The position numbers and the translations under genes are program-made. The notes under the pieces are model-generated. The model was given only the letters and a program-made list of their open reading frames with translations. It ran no database searches and was not told the origin of the DNA. A stretch of DNA of 64,000 nucleotides from an uncultured Caldilineaceae bacterium (GTDB taxonomy: Bacteria; Chloroflexota; Anaerolineae; Caldilineales; Caldilineaceae), in contig OX638330.1 of assembly GCA_951812725.1 (NCBI GenBank), positions 682,001 to 746,000 of the forward strand. The letters run 5' to 3'. Positions within the stretch are counted from its first letter, which is position 1, and each line of letters begins with the position of its first letter. Of this stretch, positions 26,220 through 35,626 are shown one piece after another.

Positions 26220-26271
26220 GCGGAGGCCAACGGGTGCACCTGCCGCGAACGCTGGCAACCGGTGCTTAACT

Positions 26272-29049
26272 ATGATGGAACTGGCGCTGCGGCGCAATTT
26301 GAGCAAGTGGCAGCCGATGTCCTTTGTGGTTGTCGGCCTGGTGGTTACGGTTGCTCTGATCGCGGCAATTCCGCTCTTCACCAACGCTGCCCTGGACAGG
26401 TTTCTGCGTAGCGAGCTGGCCGCGCAGGATTCCGAACTTCCTCTCTCCAGCCTGCTCCTGGTACATCGGGTGCCCTTTTCGAGCTCGACTTCGCTTGAAA
26501 CGTTTAGGCGAGCCGACGATTTCATGCTTCAACGCGCGGCCGTACTTCCGGGCATGCCGCTTACCGGCATGACCCGTTACGGATCGACGCGCGTCCTCAA
26601 GTTTCTGCCCGAGGCTGACAAAGAACTGCCGGAAGACCTGCGCCAATATCAGTCGGCTGGGCTGGCCTTTCTGACCGGCCTGGAAGATCACGTGGAGATC
26701 GTGCTGGGCGAGACCTTCGGACAGGTGGATCCTGCTGCGGGGGGCGCGATCCAGGCGCTGGTCAGCGAACGATTCTTTTACGATCACGACGTTCAGGTCG
26801 GCGCTCACATTTTCTTCGGCCTCGACGATCCAGATGTAGTCGCCCCCGTCGAGGTACTGGTTAAGGGAGTGTGGCGGCCAGCCGACGCCGACCGCGGCTT
26901 CTGGTTTGAGGAGCCTGGCGCGTTCGCCTTTTACTTCATCGTTTCCGAACCTGACTTCATGGGTAGCGTGGCGCCGATCCTGGGCGACCAGGTGCGCAAG
27001 TATGCCTGGTATCTGCTCTTCGACGGTAAGGAGATCAGAGTTGACAGTGTAGGTCCCATGCTGGCGGCCATCACGCGCATACAGGCCAGAACTTCGGGCA
27101 TCCTGTCGCACGTCGAACTGACGGCGCCCGCGTACGAGCTGTTAAAAAAGTACGCAGACAGGGCGGCCGCGCTGCGGACCTTTCTGCTGCTGTTGAGCCT
27201 GCCGGTGCTGCTCACGCTTCTGCTATACACCTTCATTTCCTCGGACATTATGGTGGCGTCGGAGGAGAGCGAGATCGTCACGCTCAAGAGCCGCGGCGCG
27301 TCCAGCCTGCAAATCGTAGGGATCTATTTGCTGGAAATGTTCGCAGTTGGCGCGCTGTGCCTGATCGTAGGGCTACTGGCGGCTAACGGGATCACGCAGG
27401 GCATGGGACAGGTTTATCGATTCCTGACCTTCGCGGCCAGACCGCTGCTTAACCTCTCATTCACCATACAGGTCGCTTTATACGCCGGTTTTGCGATCCT
27501 TTTGGGCATCGGTGCGACGCTGCTGTCGGCGGCTGGGGCGGCCAGACGCAGCGTCGTAACCCAGCAGCGCAAGACCGCGCGCGAGGAGCTGCTCAGTCGC
27601 GACCGGCGCGGGGCATGGCTTCCGTTTGAGCTGCTGTTTCTGGCAGCTGTGCTCTATGTCTACTGGCGTCTGCGGCAACAGGACCACCTACTTCAGGTCA
27701 GCCAGGACGCGTTTGTGGATCCGCTCTTCCTGCTGGCGCCGACCGGGTTTGTCGCCGCGGTGGCGCTCGTTTCGTTGCGGGCGCTTCCAACTATCACCGG
27801 GCTGTTAGGCCGGGCGGCGAATCGCTTCCTCAGCGTGCCGTTATGGCTGGCCATTACGCAGATCTCGCGACGATCGGGCAGCAACCGTCCTTTACTCTTC
27901 CTGCTGATGTTTACGGTGGCACTGGGCCTTTTCAGCGCGACCTTCGCCAGCACGCTCGATACGCACTACGCCGATGTCGTCCGCTATGCGGTCGGCTCCG
28001 ATCTTGTCATTCAGGTACAGTGGGAGCAGGTGCAGGGAAGTTCCGAGCAGCGCTGGCGCTATCCTCCATTCGCGGTGGTCCAGTCGATTCCCGGGGTGGA
28101 GGCGGCGACGCGCGTGCTGCGGCTGCCGGTTTTCGTCGACGGCCTTGAGGGCAATATTGAAGCGACCGTGCTGGGGATCGACCGGGCAGAGTTCAGCCAG
28201 GCCGGCTGGTGGCGGGAAGACTTTTCGCAAGAGTCTCTGGGCGCGCTGACGAACAGATTGGCGCTGGATTCGAGGGGCGTATTGGTCAGCAGCAGCTTCA
28301 TTGAAGAGACCGGGCTGCAGGTAGGAAACGAGCTGTTACTGATCGTCGAAGGCGTCAGCCGTCCGATCCGTTTTGCGATCACCGGCGTGCTCAACTATTT
28401 CCCGACACTGTACCCTGATGACGGCCATTTTTTCGTCGGCAATCTGGACCATATCTATCGAACGATCGGAAACAGGCCATACGATATCTGGATGCGGCTG
28501 GAGGGCGCGGCCAGCCCGGCTGCTATCCTGGACACGCTGCGCGACCGGGGATTTATCATTACGGCGGCGACCGACAGCCGCTGGGAAACGGCGGTCTGGC
28601 GCACAGATCCGCAGCGCACGGCGCTGTTTGGCATCCTGTCGTTGGGATTCATTGTCGCGATTGTCATCTCCGGCCTGGGATTTCTGCTGCATGCGCTGTT
28701 TGCTCTGCGGCAACGCATCCTGCAGTTTGGTCTACTGCGGGCACTCGGGCTATCGACGACGCAGATTACCGCTGTTGTCGTGTTTGAGAAACTGTTCCTG
28801 GTGCTGCTGGCCGTTGTGGGCGGCACGCTTATCGGGGCGCTGACGGCCGCGTTATTTGTGCCCTTGCTGCAGATCGGAACGTCCGTGCACGGCTCGACGC
28901 CGCCATTTGTGGTTGCACCGGCATGGGGCCAGGCTGTGAAAATCTATCTTGCATTTGTAGTCATGGTAACAGTCACCTTGGCGATCGTGATCGGGCAGTT
29001 GCGACAGCTGCGTATCTATGAGGCGATTAAGTTAGGGGGACTGGAGTAG
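26272..29049 (+). CDS. FtsX-like ABC transporter permease, large two-module type
   Basis: A 925-residue integral membrane protein with the MacB/FtsX duplicated layout. The first helix is FVVVGLVVTVALIAAIPLF (about 17-35) followed by a large extracytoplasmic domain to about residue 290. Next come a block of three helices (about 300-420), another helix near 460 and one near 540. A second extracytoplasmic domain follows (about 560-780) and then three C-terminal helices. Each helix block has the FtsX feel (TLKSRGASSLQIVGIYLLEM; FGLLRALGLSTTQITAVVVF). Such permeases work with a LolD/MacB-type ATPase, but none is adjacent. The start is weak: two ATGs in tandem and no clear ribosome-binding site. 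Lipoprotein or peptide export are possible roles. Confidence 0.87.
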   Translation: MMELALRRNLSKWQPMSFVVVGLVVTVALIAAIPLFTNAALDRFLRSELAAQDSELPLSSLLLVHRVPFSSSTSLETFRRADDFMLQRAAVLPGMPLTGMTRYGSTRVLKFLPEADKELPEDLRQYQSAGLAFLTGLEDHVEIVLGETFGQVDPAAGGAIQALVSERFFYDHDVQVGAHIFFGLDDPDVVAPVEVLVKGVWRPADADRGFWFEEPGAFAFYFIVSEPDFMGSVAPILGDQVRKYAWYLLFDGKEIRVDSVGPMLAAITRIQARTSGILSHVELTAPAYELLKKYADRAAALRTFLLLLSLPVLLTLLLYTFISSDIMVASEESEIVTLKSRGASSLQIVGIYLLEMFAVGALCLIVGLLAANGITQGMGQVYRFLTFAARPLLNLSFTIQVALYAGFAILLGIGATLLSAAGAARRSVVTQQRKTAREELLSRDRRGAWLPFELLFLAAVLYVYWRLRQQDHLLQVSQDAFVDPLFLLAPTGFVAAVALVSLRALPTITGLLGRAANRFLSVPLWLAITQISRRSGSNRPLLFLLMFTVALGLFSATFASTLDTHYADVVRYAVGSDLVIQVQWEQVQGSSEQRWRYPPFAVVQSIPGVEAATRVLRLPVFVDGLEGNIEATVLGIDRAEFSQAGWWREDFSQESLGALTNRLALDSRGVLVSSSFIEETGLQVGNELLLIVEGVSRPIRFAITGVLNYFPTLYPDDGHFFVGNLDHIYRTIGNRPYDIWMRLEGAASPAAILDTLRDRGFIITAATDSRWETAVWRTDPQRTALFGILSLGFIVAIVISGLGFLLHALFALRQRILQFGLLRALGLSTTQITAVVVFEKLFLVLLAVVGGTLIGALTAALFVPLLQIGTSVHGSTPPFVVAPAWGQAVKIYLAFVVMVTVTLAIVIGQLRQLRIYEAIKLGGLE

Positions 29050-29520
29050 GGATTGTTCCGGGACGGCATGGGGCATGCGATTCTGTTTTCGAGCTGGCGC
29101 GCGGCAATGTTTCAAGCATGTGCGCCGCCTCTGAGCCCTGCAAACTGTGCCCGGATCTAAGACTATTGGACCTGGAAAATCGTGGTTGACACGGGCAAAG
29201 ATATGGAGCATACTGGGTGAAGTGGACTGGAAACGGCCCGCAACTCCCAATAGCATATGCCACGAATGCACGACCAGCGGGAAGTTCCTCTTTCTCCATA
29301 CCAATCCCATGCGCATGATGCGCTCCACAGAAGAAACTGATGTCCAGATAGAGGGGGTGGTGGCTCGCGCAATGAACTGAACAGTCGCGGTTGAAGAACT
29401 AACTGCAGGTCGATCTGCTTCGCTTTCGCAACCATGCCGCTGCAGATTGAGGCCGGGCAGCCCAACCGGACCACATTTCTTCTCGCAGATTTCCCTAACC
29501 ATAAGGAGACTCAAATCGCC
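29050..29520. other. Intergenic region with a promoter for the sugar importer
   Basis: No supported gene in 29050-29520. It carries the promoter at 29186-29214. This leaves an unusually long leader of about 300 bases before the binding-protein start, in which no known riboswitch was recognised. Confidence 0.5.
29186..29214 (+). promoter_or_regulatory. Probable promoter of the sugar ABC importer operon
   Basis: A perfect TTGACA (29186-29191), a 17-base spacer and CATACT (29209-29214) on the plus strand, upstream of the binding-protein gene at 29521. No operator palindrome is obvious. Confidence 0.5.
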
Positions 29521-30921
29521 ATGATGTCGAAAAAGTATTCGCGACGCGATATGCTCAAGTTGACCGGCGCGGCGGCCGGTGCAACTCTGATGGCAGCCTG
29601 TGTGGCGCCCCCGGCTACTGCGCCTGCCGGCGGCGACGCCGAGCCGGCGATGGGCGCGATGCGCAAGACGGTGCGTTGGTGGGATAACTACAACGCTGAG
29701 CATCCGATTGGCTCTACGCTGATCGATCAGGTATTCCCTATATTTGAGAAAGAGAACCCCGGCTGGGACGTCGAGTTCACTTTTGTCACCAACACCGAGC
29801 TGGTGCCCAAGATGATCACGTCCCGGATGGCCGGCGAGCCTGCCGACCTGTTTGCCAATTTTGCTGGCCGCGGAAGCCTGGCCCATGCCGGCTACACGCT
29901 GCCACTCCAGGATTATGTGAAAGAGTGGGGCCTGTGGGACGACATGATCGACGGCTTCCGTAACCTCAGCACCGTCGGCGGCGACCTGATCGGTTTTCCG
30001 GCCCTCTGCGGTACGAAGATGTATATCTACCGCAAAGACTTCTTCGATGAAGCTGGTCTGGACGCTGATAGCTTCCCGGACAACTGGGATGATCTTTTGG
30101 ACGCCCAAGTCAAGCTGACGCAGCACGACGGAGATGGCAACATCACGCGTGCGGGCATGAGGATGGGCAAGACGTGGGACTGGGAGCAGATGACTGTTAA
30201 CGCCTACCAGAATGGCGGCGGGGAGTTCGACCAGAGCGATCCGCTGACCGGCAAATGCACGGTGAACGCGCCCGAGTTTGCCGAGGCATTTACCTGGAAC
30301 CTCGATTTGAAGCGCGTCCACGGGATCAACCCGCTGGAGGGGCTGACGCTGCCGCCGGGCACTTGGGCGACGGTGGAAGGCTACACCGCGATGGAGATTC
30401 AGGGGCCGTGGTGGGTGCCCAACATGCGGCTGCGCAAGCCGGAAAACGCCGACCTGATGGGGATCGGCGCGCCGATCTCCCGCAATGCCGGCGGCGAGCG
30501 CCTCGGGCTGGCGAATGCCAACCATATCATCAGCGTCTACACAGATAGCGAGGTGCAGGAGGCGGCGCTGGCGCTGCTGGAAGTCTATTCTCGTCCGGAG
30601 AGCCAGGAAGCCCTGCACAACGCAATCGACGCGGAAGGTTTGTTCCCGCAGTTCTTCCTCACGGCCTTCAGATCGATGAATGAAAATCTGGCTTGGCTAC
30701 AGGACGAGCCGTTGATCCGCGACACGGCCTTCCTCGAATTTGCCGGTTCGGGCCGCGATGTCGGCTATGATCACGTCGGCTATCGTGAAATGGCGATCAA
30801 CATCTGGAGCCCGTTCACGGAAATGGCGCTCTTTGGCCTGCGAGAGGACCAGGATGCGCTGGACAGCATGGCGAGCAAGGCGGACGGAATTACGAACCGG
30901 ATCATGAGCACAGGCGCGTAA
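29521..30921 (+). CDS. ABC transporter solute-binding lipoprotein, family 1 (sugar type)
   Basis: A 466-residue sugar-type binding protein. The start at 29521 has AAGGAG 12 bases upstream; an in-frame extension to 29434 would put 29 odd residues before the signal. Twin-arginine motif SRRDMLKL (7-14), hydrophobic stretch, and lipobox LMAAC with the lipidated Cys at 27, then an Ala/Pro linker. Family 1 features: PIFEKENPGWDVEF and the TSRMAGEPADLFAN segment. It heads an operon with two MalF/MalG-type permeases, a sialidase-fold protein and a Gfo/Idh/MocA oxidoreductase. The substrate is probably an oligosaccharide or modified sugar. Confidence 0.93.
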   Translation: MMSKKYSRRDMLKLTGAAAGATLMAACVAPPATAPAGGDAEPAMGAMRKTVRWWDNYNAEHPIGSTLIDQVFPIFEKENPGWDVEFTFVTNTELVPKMITSRMAGEPADLFANFAGRGSLAHAGYTLPLQDYVKEWGLWDDMIDGFRNLSTVGGDLIGFPALCGTKMYIYRKDFFDEAGLDADSFPDNWDDLLDAQVKLTQHDGDGNITRAGMRMGKTWDWEQMTVNAYQNGGGEFDQSDPLTGKCTVNAPEFAEAFTWNLDLKRVHGINPLEGLTLPPGTWATVEGYTAMEIQGPWWVPNMRLRKPENADLMGIGAPISRNAGGERLGLANANHIISVYTDSEVQEAALALLEVYSRPESQEALHNAIDAEGLFPQFFLTAFRSMNENLAWLQDEPLIRDTAFLEFAGSGRDVGYDHVGYREMAINIWSPFTEMALFGLREDQDALDSMASKADGITNRIMSTGA

Positions 30922-31025
30922 GTTCGATATGTAAATTGTAGTGGTGAGTGGCGCGTGAATAGCGGTATGTGCAACTGCTGGCCGCTATTCACGAACCACT
31001 TTCCACTGACATAAGGAGGCCGCTC

Positions 31026-31940
31026 GTGGCGGTTGGCACGGCAAGTAGATTCCAAGAGTTTCGCGCGGAGTGGCGCCGCAGCGAGGTCAGGTGGGCGTAT
31101 GCTCTGATCTTGCCTGCCGTCCTGCCGCTGCTGGTCTTTACTGTCCTGCCGGTATTGGGGGCAATCGGCCTCAGCTTCACCCACTTTGACGCGTTCAGCG
31201 CCACCATGCGGGGGGCGGGGACCGCCAACTATAGCGAGGCGTTTGACAATGAACTGTTTCGTATCACTATACGGAACACCTTACAATTTACGGTCGGATT
31301 CGTTCCCCTTTCTCTGGCCGTCGGTTTTACTGCCGCCATGTTGTTGAATCGGAGGATTCGCGGCATCTCCTTCCTGCGGGGCGCCTACTATCTGCCGGTT
31401 CTGACCTCGACGATCGCGATGGGCATCGCCTGGATGTGGCTTTTTCAGCCGCAAGTGGGGCTGGTCAGCCTGGTTCTGAAGCTCATTGGCGTTCAACCCA
31501 AAGATTGGCTCAACAGCCCGTTTACCGCCATGCAGGCCGTGATCGGGGTGGCAGTGTGGAAGGCGTTCGGCGGTACGATGCTCATCTACCTGGCCGGCTT
31601 GCAAGGTATTCCGGAGACGTACTACGACGCGGCCAAAGTAGATGGCTGCGGGCGCTGGCAGATGCTTCGGTTCATCACCTTTCCGCTGCTGCGACCTGTC
31701 ACTTTCTACCTTTTCATCATCGGCATGATCGACTCCCTACAGGTGTTTGACTTGGTGATGATCATGACCGAGGGCGGGCCTGCATTCCGCACCACCACCA
31801 TCGTTCACCAGATCTATCTCAACGCCTTCAAGTTTAATCAGATGGGCTACGCTTCAGCGATGGCTGTCCTGCTCTTCTTTGCAATTGCCATCCTTACCTA
31901 TTTCAACTGGAAATTCTTTTCCTCATCGCTCGAATACTGA
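31026..31940 (+). CDS. ABC sugar transporter permease, MalF/UgpA type
   Basis: A 304-residue permease starting at GTG 31026, chosen because AAGGAGG lies 6 bases upstream. It has six hydrophobic helices: LILPAVLPLLVFTVLPVLGA near residue 25, then an FTVGFVPLSLAVGFTAAML helix, TSTIAMGIAWMWLF, and more. The cytoplasmic coupling loop is EAA-like: YDAAKVDGCGRWQMLRFITF. Family-typical GGPAFRTTTIV follows. The MalK-type ATPase is absent here, so a shared ATPase encoded elsewhere is assumed. It is followed 74 bp later by the MalG-type partner. Confidence 0.93.
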   Translation: MAVGTASRFQEFRAEWRRSEVRWAYALILPAVLPLLVFTVLPVLGAIGLSFTHFDAFSATMRGAGTANYSEAFDNELFRITIRNTLQFTVGFVPLSLAVGFTAAMLLNRRIRGISFLRGAYYLPVLTSTIAMGIAWMWLFQPQVGLVSLVLKLIGVQPKDWLNSPFTAMQAVIGVAVWKAFGGTMLIYLAGLQGIPETYYDAAKVDGCGRWQMLRFITFPLLRPVTFYLFIIGMIDSLQVFDLVMIMTEGGPAFRTTTIVHQIYLNAFKFNQMGYASAMAVLLFFAIAILTYFNWKFFSSSLEY

Positions 31941-32014
31941 GAGCCGGAAGCCTGTTGCAGGTGGCTGGCAGCCGTTAACTTCCCATATCGCTGGCCACAA
32001 AGACCTCATTGCAA

Positions 32015-32938
32015 ATGGAACGGACACGAAATCTTCGACTTCCGCCGCGGCAAGAGTTGCTCTTTCAAACTCTGCTGATAGCTGGAATCGTTTTAGGGCT
32101 GGTGATCGCGGCTCTGCCCTTTCTGTGGATGGCCGTCAGCTCCTTGGGCACGGCGGGCCTGGTCATTCGCATGGGCTTCACCTGGGACATGTTCAATCCG
32201 CTCAACTGGAGCCTGGAACCCTATCTGATCGCCTGGAAGATGGCGGGCCTCAGCAAATATATCCAAACCACCACGATCTACGCGGTCACGGTGACAGTTC
32301 TGGCGACAATTACATCTTCACTGGCCGGCTACGTGTTTGGCCGCCTGCGCTTCCCGGCGCGCGACTTTCTATTCGGCCTCGTTCTTGCCACGATGATGAT
32401 TCCCGGTTCAGTCACTTTTCTGCCACTCTTTATCCTCATGCTGCGTCTGCCGCTGTTGGGCGGCAACGACATTCTAGGCGCAGGGGGGCACGGCCTCTAC
32501 AATAGCTATGCCGGCTTGATTCTGCCCAACATGGTCAGCGCCGGCTCCATCTTTCTCTTCCGCCAGTTTTTTCGCACGCTCCCTAAGGATCTGGAGGATG
32601 CCGCGCGAATCGACGGCTGCTCCGAACCGATGATCTGGTGGCGGGTGATTATGCCTCTGTCCGGCCCTGTCGTGACCGTGGTCGCCCTCTTTCAATTTCA
32701 GGGCAGTTGGAACGCATTCATCTGGCCGCTGGTGATGTCCAGCTCCGAACGGCTGTACACGATATCGGTCGGGATGTATTCGCTGGCCTACGGCTCCGGT
32801 TCGCTGACTTCGATGGCTGAACTGTTCCAGTCGGTGCTGCTGGCCGGATCGGTGATGGCGGTGTTGCCGATTCTGGTTCTCTTTATTGCTTTCCAGCGCA
32901 AGTTTGTGCAGGGTATCGCGCTCACCGGTCTGAAGTAG
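32015..32938 (+). CDS. ABC sugar transporter permease, MalG/UgpE type
   Basis: A 307-residue second permease. ATG at 32015 is preferred over TTG at 32009; neither has a strong ribosome-binding site. The first helix is LLIAGIVLGLVIAALPFLWM. The EAA loop DLEDAARIDGCSEPMIWWRV (about residue 195) matches MalG-type permeases, and QFQGSWNAFIWPL is a strong family signature. It is co-directional with the MalF-type gene and the binding protein and is 41 bp before the sialidase-fold gene, supporting one operon. Confidence 0.93.
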   Translation: MERTRNLRLPPRQELLFQTLLIAGIVLGLVIAALPFLWMAVSSLGTAGLVIRMGFTWDMFNPLNWSLEPYLIAWKMAGLSKYIQTTTIYAVTVTVLATITSSLAGYVFGRLRFPARDFLFGLVLATMMIPGSVTFLPLFILMLRLPLLGGNDILGAGGHGLYNSYAGLILPNMVSAGSIFLFRQFFRTLPKDLEDAARIDGCSEPMIWWRVIMPLSGPVVTVVALFQFQGSWNAFIWPLVMSSSERLYTISVGMYSLAYGSGSLTSMAELFQSVLLAGSVMAVLPILVLFIAFQRKFVQGIALTGLK

Positions 32939-32979
32939 ACAGGTATTTCTGCACGTTGCGCTGCCACCCGGCGAAACCC

Positions 32980-34170
32980 ATGACGACAAAACAGATACCG
33001 GCGCCGGAACTGGCCGAAGTCGAACACACGCTTGTCGACTATGCGCGCGACCGCTATGCCGGTCACCCGCGGCAGGGGGGTATCTTCAACTTCGGCGGCG
33101 GGGAGATCGCGGTCATCTACAATCGCGCGCCATGTGCCTATCGCCACCGCAATGACGTTCGGCATGGTTACGATGGATACCACGGCCGCGCGCAGATCAT
33201 TCTGGCGCGCAGTTTTGACTACGGTGCAACCTGGGACCGCGCCAACGATGTTGTCGTCTTCGACGAAAGTGCGCCGGTTGAGGCGCGTCGAGCCTATGTC
33301 CGGCAACTTGAAGTCCATCCAGGCCTTGAACGAGACTGGATCGATTTGACTGCGCCGGATACAGCCATCTTTTTCGGTCGCACCAACGCCGGGGAAGGAT
33401 ATCAGCCCGCCCTGCTCTGTTACGCGCTGCGCTCGCCCGATCGGGGCCGTACCTGGGAAGAGGTCCCGACACCTGTACTGCCGCCCGCCGGGCATGGCAT
33501 GGTGCACAAGGACGGACATCCGCTTGTTCAGATGCCGGACGGGACACAGCTGGCGGCGATGTCAGTTGGCCTGCCCACCGGGGGCGTGGTGCTGTATGGC
33601 AGCGATGACAATGGGCTCAGCTGGGAACCGCTTGCCCGCATCTGTGACGATCCGACCGGGGACGGCCGGCCCACGTACGCCGGTCTGCTGCGCCTGCCAT
33701 CGGGCCGTCTGCAATGTTACACCCTTAACATCGACGGGCTGCGTGACGCGATTCAAATGAACCACTCTGATGACGGCGGCTACTCCTGGTCGCGGCCGGA
33801 ACCAATCGTGCGTTGGGGCCGGTCCCCTTGGGCCAGGAGCGCGCGGGAGAGAAGGGGCACCCTGTGGGAGGCCGGCAAGTACTATCGTTCGCCGTGGCCG
33901 ATGCAGCTGGCCGATGGCCGCATTCTCGTCCTCTTCGGCCGCCGCAAACCTCCACATGGGATCGGTCTAATCGTCAGCAACGACGGGGGCGAGACCTGGA
34001 GCGACGAGCAGATACTCCGCGACGACAGTCCGATCAGGGATTTGGGATATCCGGTAGCGACGGAGGTGGAGCCGGGCCGCATTTTCACGGCCTACTACTT
34101 CACGATGGACGACGGCAACGGGTTCGGCGGTACCCGCTACATCGCAGGGTCAACTTTTATTCTCAAGTAG
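32980..34170 (+). CDS. Sialidase-fold (Asp-box/BNR) protein
   Basis: The third sialidase-fold protein of the window, 396 residues from the ATG at 32980. Asp-boxes: SFDYGATWDR, SPDRGRTWEE, SDDNGLSWEP, SDDGGYSWSR and SNDGGETWSD, that is, five of the expected blades. No signal peptide. Position directly after the sugar permeases suggests it acts on the imported glycoside in the cytoplasm. The paired sialidase-fold and importer layout occurs twice in this window, with unrelated importers. Catalytic arginines could not be assigned with certainty, so sialidase activity is not claimed. Confidence 0.83.
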   Translation: MTTKQIPAPELAEVEHTLVDYARDRYAGHPRQGGIFNFGGGEIAVIYNRAPCAYRHRNDVRHGYDGYHGRAQIILARSFDYGATWDRANDVVVFDESAPVEARRAYVRQLEVHPGLERDWIDLTAPDTAIFFGRTNAGEGYQPALLCYALRSPDRGRTWEEVPTPVLPPAGHGMVHKDGHPLVQMPDGTQLAAMSVGLPTGGVVLYGSDDNGLSWEPLARICDDPTGDGRPTYAGLLRLPSGRLQCYTLNIDGLRDAIQMNHSDDGGYSWSRPEPIVRWGRSPWARSARERRGTLWEAGKYYRSPWPMQLADGRILVLFGRRKPPHGIGLIVSNDGGETWSDEQILRDDSPIRDLGYPVATEVEPGRIFTAYYFTMDDGNGFGGTRYIAGSTFILK

Positions 34171-34255
34171 GACAGTCGCGCAGTTGGAGGATCGTCCAGT
34201 TTAGTCCGCCAGATGGGGGCGTTCTTAGCGGCCATTGAATTCGGAGGAAAGGTTA

Positions 34256-35248
34256 ATGACTGATTCGATCAATATGGCGCTGATTGGTTGCGGAGGGATG
34301 GGGCGCAGCCACATGGGCAGAGCCCGCGACCTGCCGGAGTTGAACTTTACGGCCTACGTCGATGTCCTTGAAGAGGCTGCCGCCGGGGCTTGCGAGGAGT
34401 TCGGCGGCCGCTACCACACGACTGACGTCGAAACCGTGTGGGACGACGATGAAATTGACGCCGTACTGATCGCCACCCATCATGATTCGCACACGCCATT
34501 TGCGACCCAGGCGGCTGCAGCTGGCAAGCATATCTTTCTCGAGAAACCGATGGCGCTTACGATCGAGGAGTGCCTGGAAATCGAGGAGGCGGTCGCCAGA
34601 GCGGGCGTCAAACTGATGATGGGCTTCAAGTTTCGCTTCGCCCCGTTGGTCGCTAAGGTGAAGGAAGTTATCCCGACGCCCTTGGTTACGGTGGGCCAGA
34701 GCCTGCATGCCAACATGAAAGGCTGGGCACTGACACCGGAACGCGGCGGCGGCCCTGTGCTTTCAAACGGCTGTCATGCCTTTGACCTGGTCTACTGGCT
34801 CAATGAATCGGAGCCGGTTCTCATCAGCGCGGCCGGCGGCGCGTTGACCCACCCGGAGATTGGGCTGGTCGACAACGCCGCGGTCTCGGTGCAGTTTGAA
34901 AACGGCAGTATTGCGTCTATTATTGCCGGCGACAGCGGCGATGCCCGTTATACGTCCAAGTTTTTCTTTGAGGTTTTGGACGGCCAGCGCACTGCCACGC
35001 TTCACGACCGCTGCCACAAGGTAACCTTTGGCGGCTGCGAAATTGATTCGCTGTCGGTGGAAGAGTTGCCGCCCCCTGCGCCTTCCGATCCTGAGGGTAC
35101 GCGAGGTGAACTGCAGGCCTGGGCCAGGTGTTTGCTCGACGATACCGAGCCGCCTACCGGTCCTCGTGACGGGACGCGCGCGACGGCGATGGTGCTCAAG
35201 GCGTTTGAGGCCATTCGCAGCGGCAAGACGCAGGAGTTGCGGTTGTAG
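34256..35248 (+). CDS. Gfo/Idh/MocA-family oxidoreductase
   Basis: A 330-residue NAD(P)-dependent dehydrogenase; ATG 34256 has GGAGG about 8 bases upstream. N-terminal Rossmann motif ALIGCGGMGRSH and the family hallmark EKPMALT (about residue 95), then the C-terminal alpha/beta domain with HAFDLVYWL. This family oxidises or isomerises sugars, inositols and uronates. As last gene of the importer operon it probably performs the first oxidation of the released sugar. No signal or membrane part. Confidence 0.92.
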   Translation: MTDSINMALIGCGGMGRSHMGRARDLPELNFTAYVDVLEEAAAGACEEFGGRYHTTDVETVWDDDEIDAVLIATHHDSHTPFATQAAAAGKHIFLEKPMALTIEECLEIEEAVARAGVKLMMGFKFRFAPLVAKVKEVIPTPLVTVGQSLHANMKGWALTPERGGGPVLSNGCHAFDLVYWLNESEPVLISAAGGALTHPEIGLVDNAAVSVQFENGSIASIIAGDSGDARYTSKFFFEVLDGQRTATLHDRCHKVTFGGCEIDSLSVEELPPPAPSDPEGTRGELQAWARCLLDDTEPPTGPRDGTRATAMVLKAFEAIRSGKTQELRL

Positions 35249-35291
35249 AGCTTGCTACTTGGGAAGAACGGGCCCAGCCCGCTGCCCCCGC

Positions 35292-35606
35292 TTATTCAAA
35301 CAATATCGTCACCAACACGGCGCACTCTTCCTCCGCCTCCAGAGAGTGCATCGCGCCTCCCTCCAAGTAGAGCCACGAACCTGGAACCAGTGCTCGCGGC
35401 TCATCCCCTACAAAGAATGTGCAGCGACCGCTGAGGCAATGCACAGTAATAGGTCCGTCAACTTTATGTGGCGGAATCTTCTTGCCAGGAGTGAGATAGA
35501 CTCGTATCGCCTCGAATGCGCTCTCTTTGACGACGGCAGTAGAAGCTGACTCGCCAAAGGCGTTGAGGTCGATTACTTTCCCAGGTACTGCATGCTCTAT
35601 AGCCAT
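35292..35606 (-). CDS. Small cupin-domain protein
   Basis: A 104-residue single-domain cupin. Start at ATG 35606 with GAGGAGA 9 bases upstream. The cupin barrel is visible through PGKKIPPHKV (metal-binding His region), HCLSGRCTFFVGDEP and PGSWLYLEGGAMHSLEAEEE (second motif His). Small cupins bind metals and act as isomerases, dioxygenases or sensors. It is 20 bp downstream of the GcvT-like gene on the same strand and may be co-transcribed. The exact function is unknown. Confidence 0.82.
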   Translation of the reverse strand: MAIEHAVPGKVIDLNAFGESASTAVVKESAFEAIRVYLTPGKKIPPHKVDGPITVHCLSGRCTFFVGDEPRALVPGSWLYLEGGAMHSLEAEEECAVLVTILFE

Positions 35607-35626
35607 TTGGCTAATTCTCCTCAGGG

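Noticed and set aside
25041..26525. Long minus-strand open frame (494 codons)
   Set aside because: Antisense to the M24 peptidase gene, which has all five metal ligands; the antisense product shows no recognisable domain.
29147..29380. Short plus-strand frame in the leader of the sugar importer
   Set aside because: It begins upstream of the predicted promoter and resembles no family; there is no ribosome-binding site.
29032..30618. Long minus-strand open frame (528 codons)
   Set aside because: It lies antisense to the sugar-binding-protein gene, has no family features or ribosome-binding site, and reflects high GC in the third codon position.
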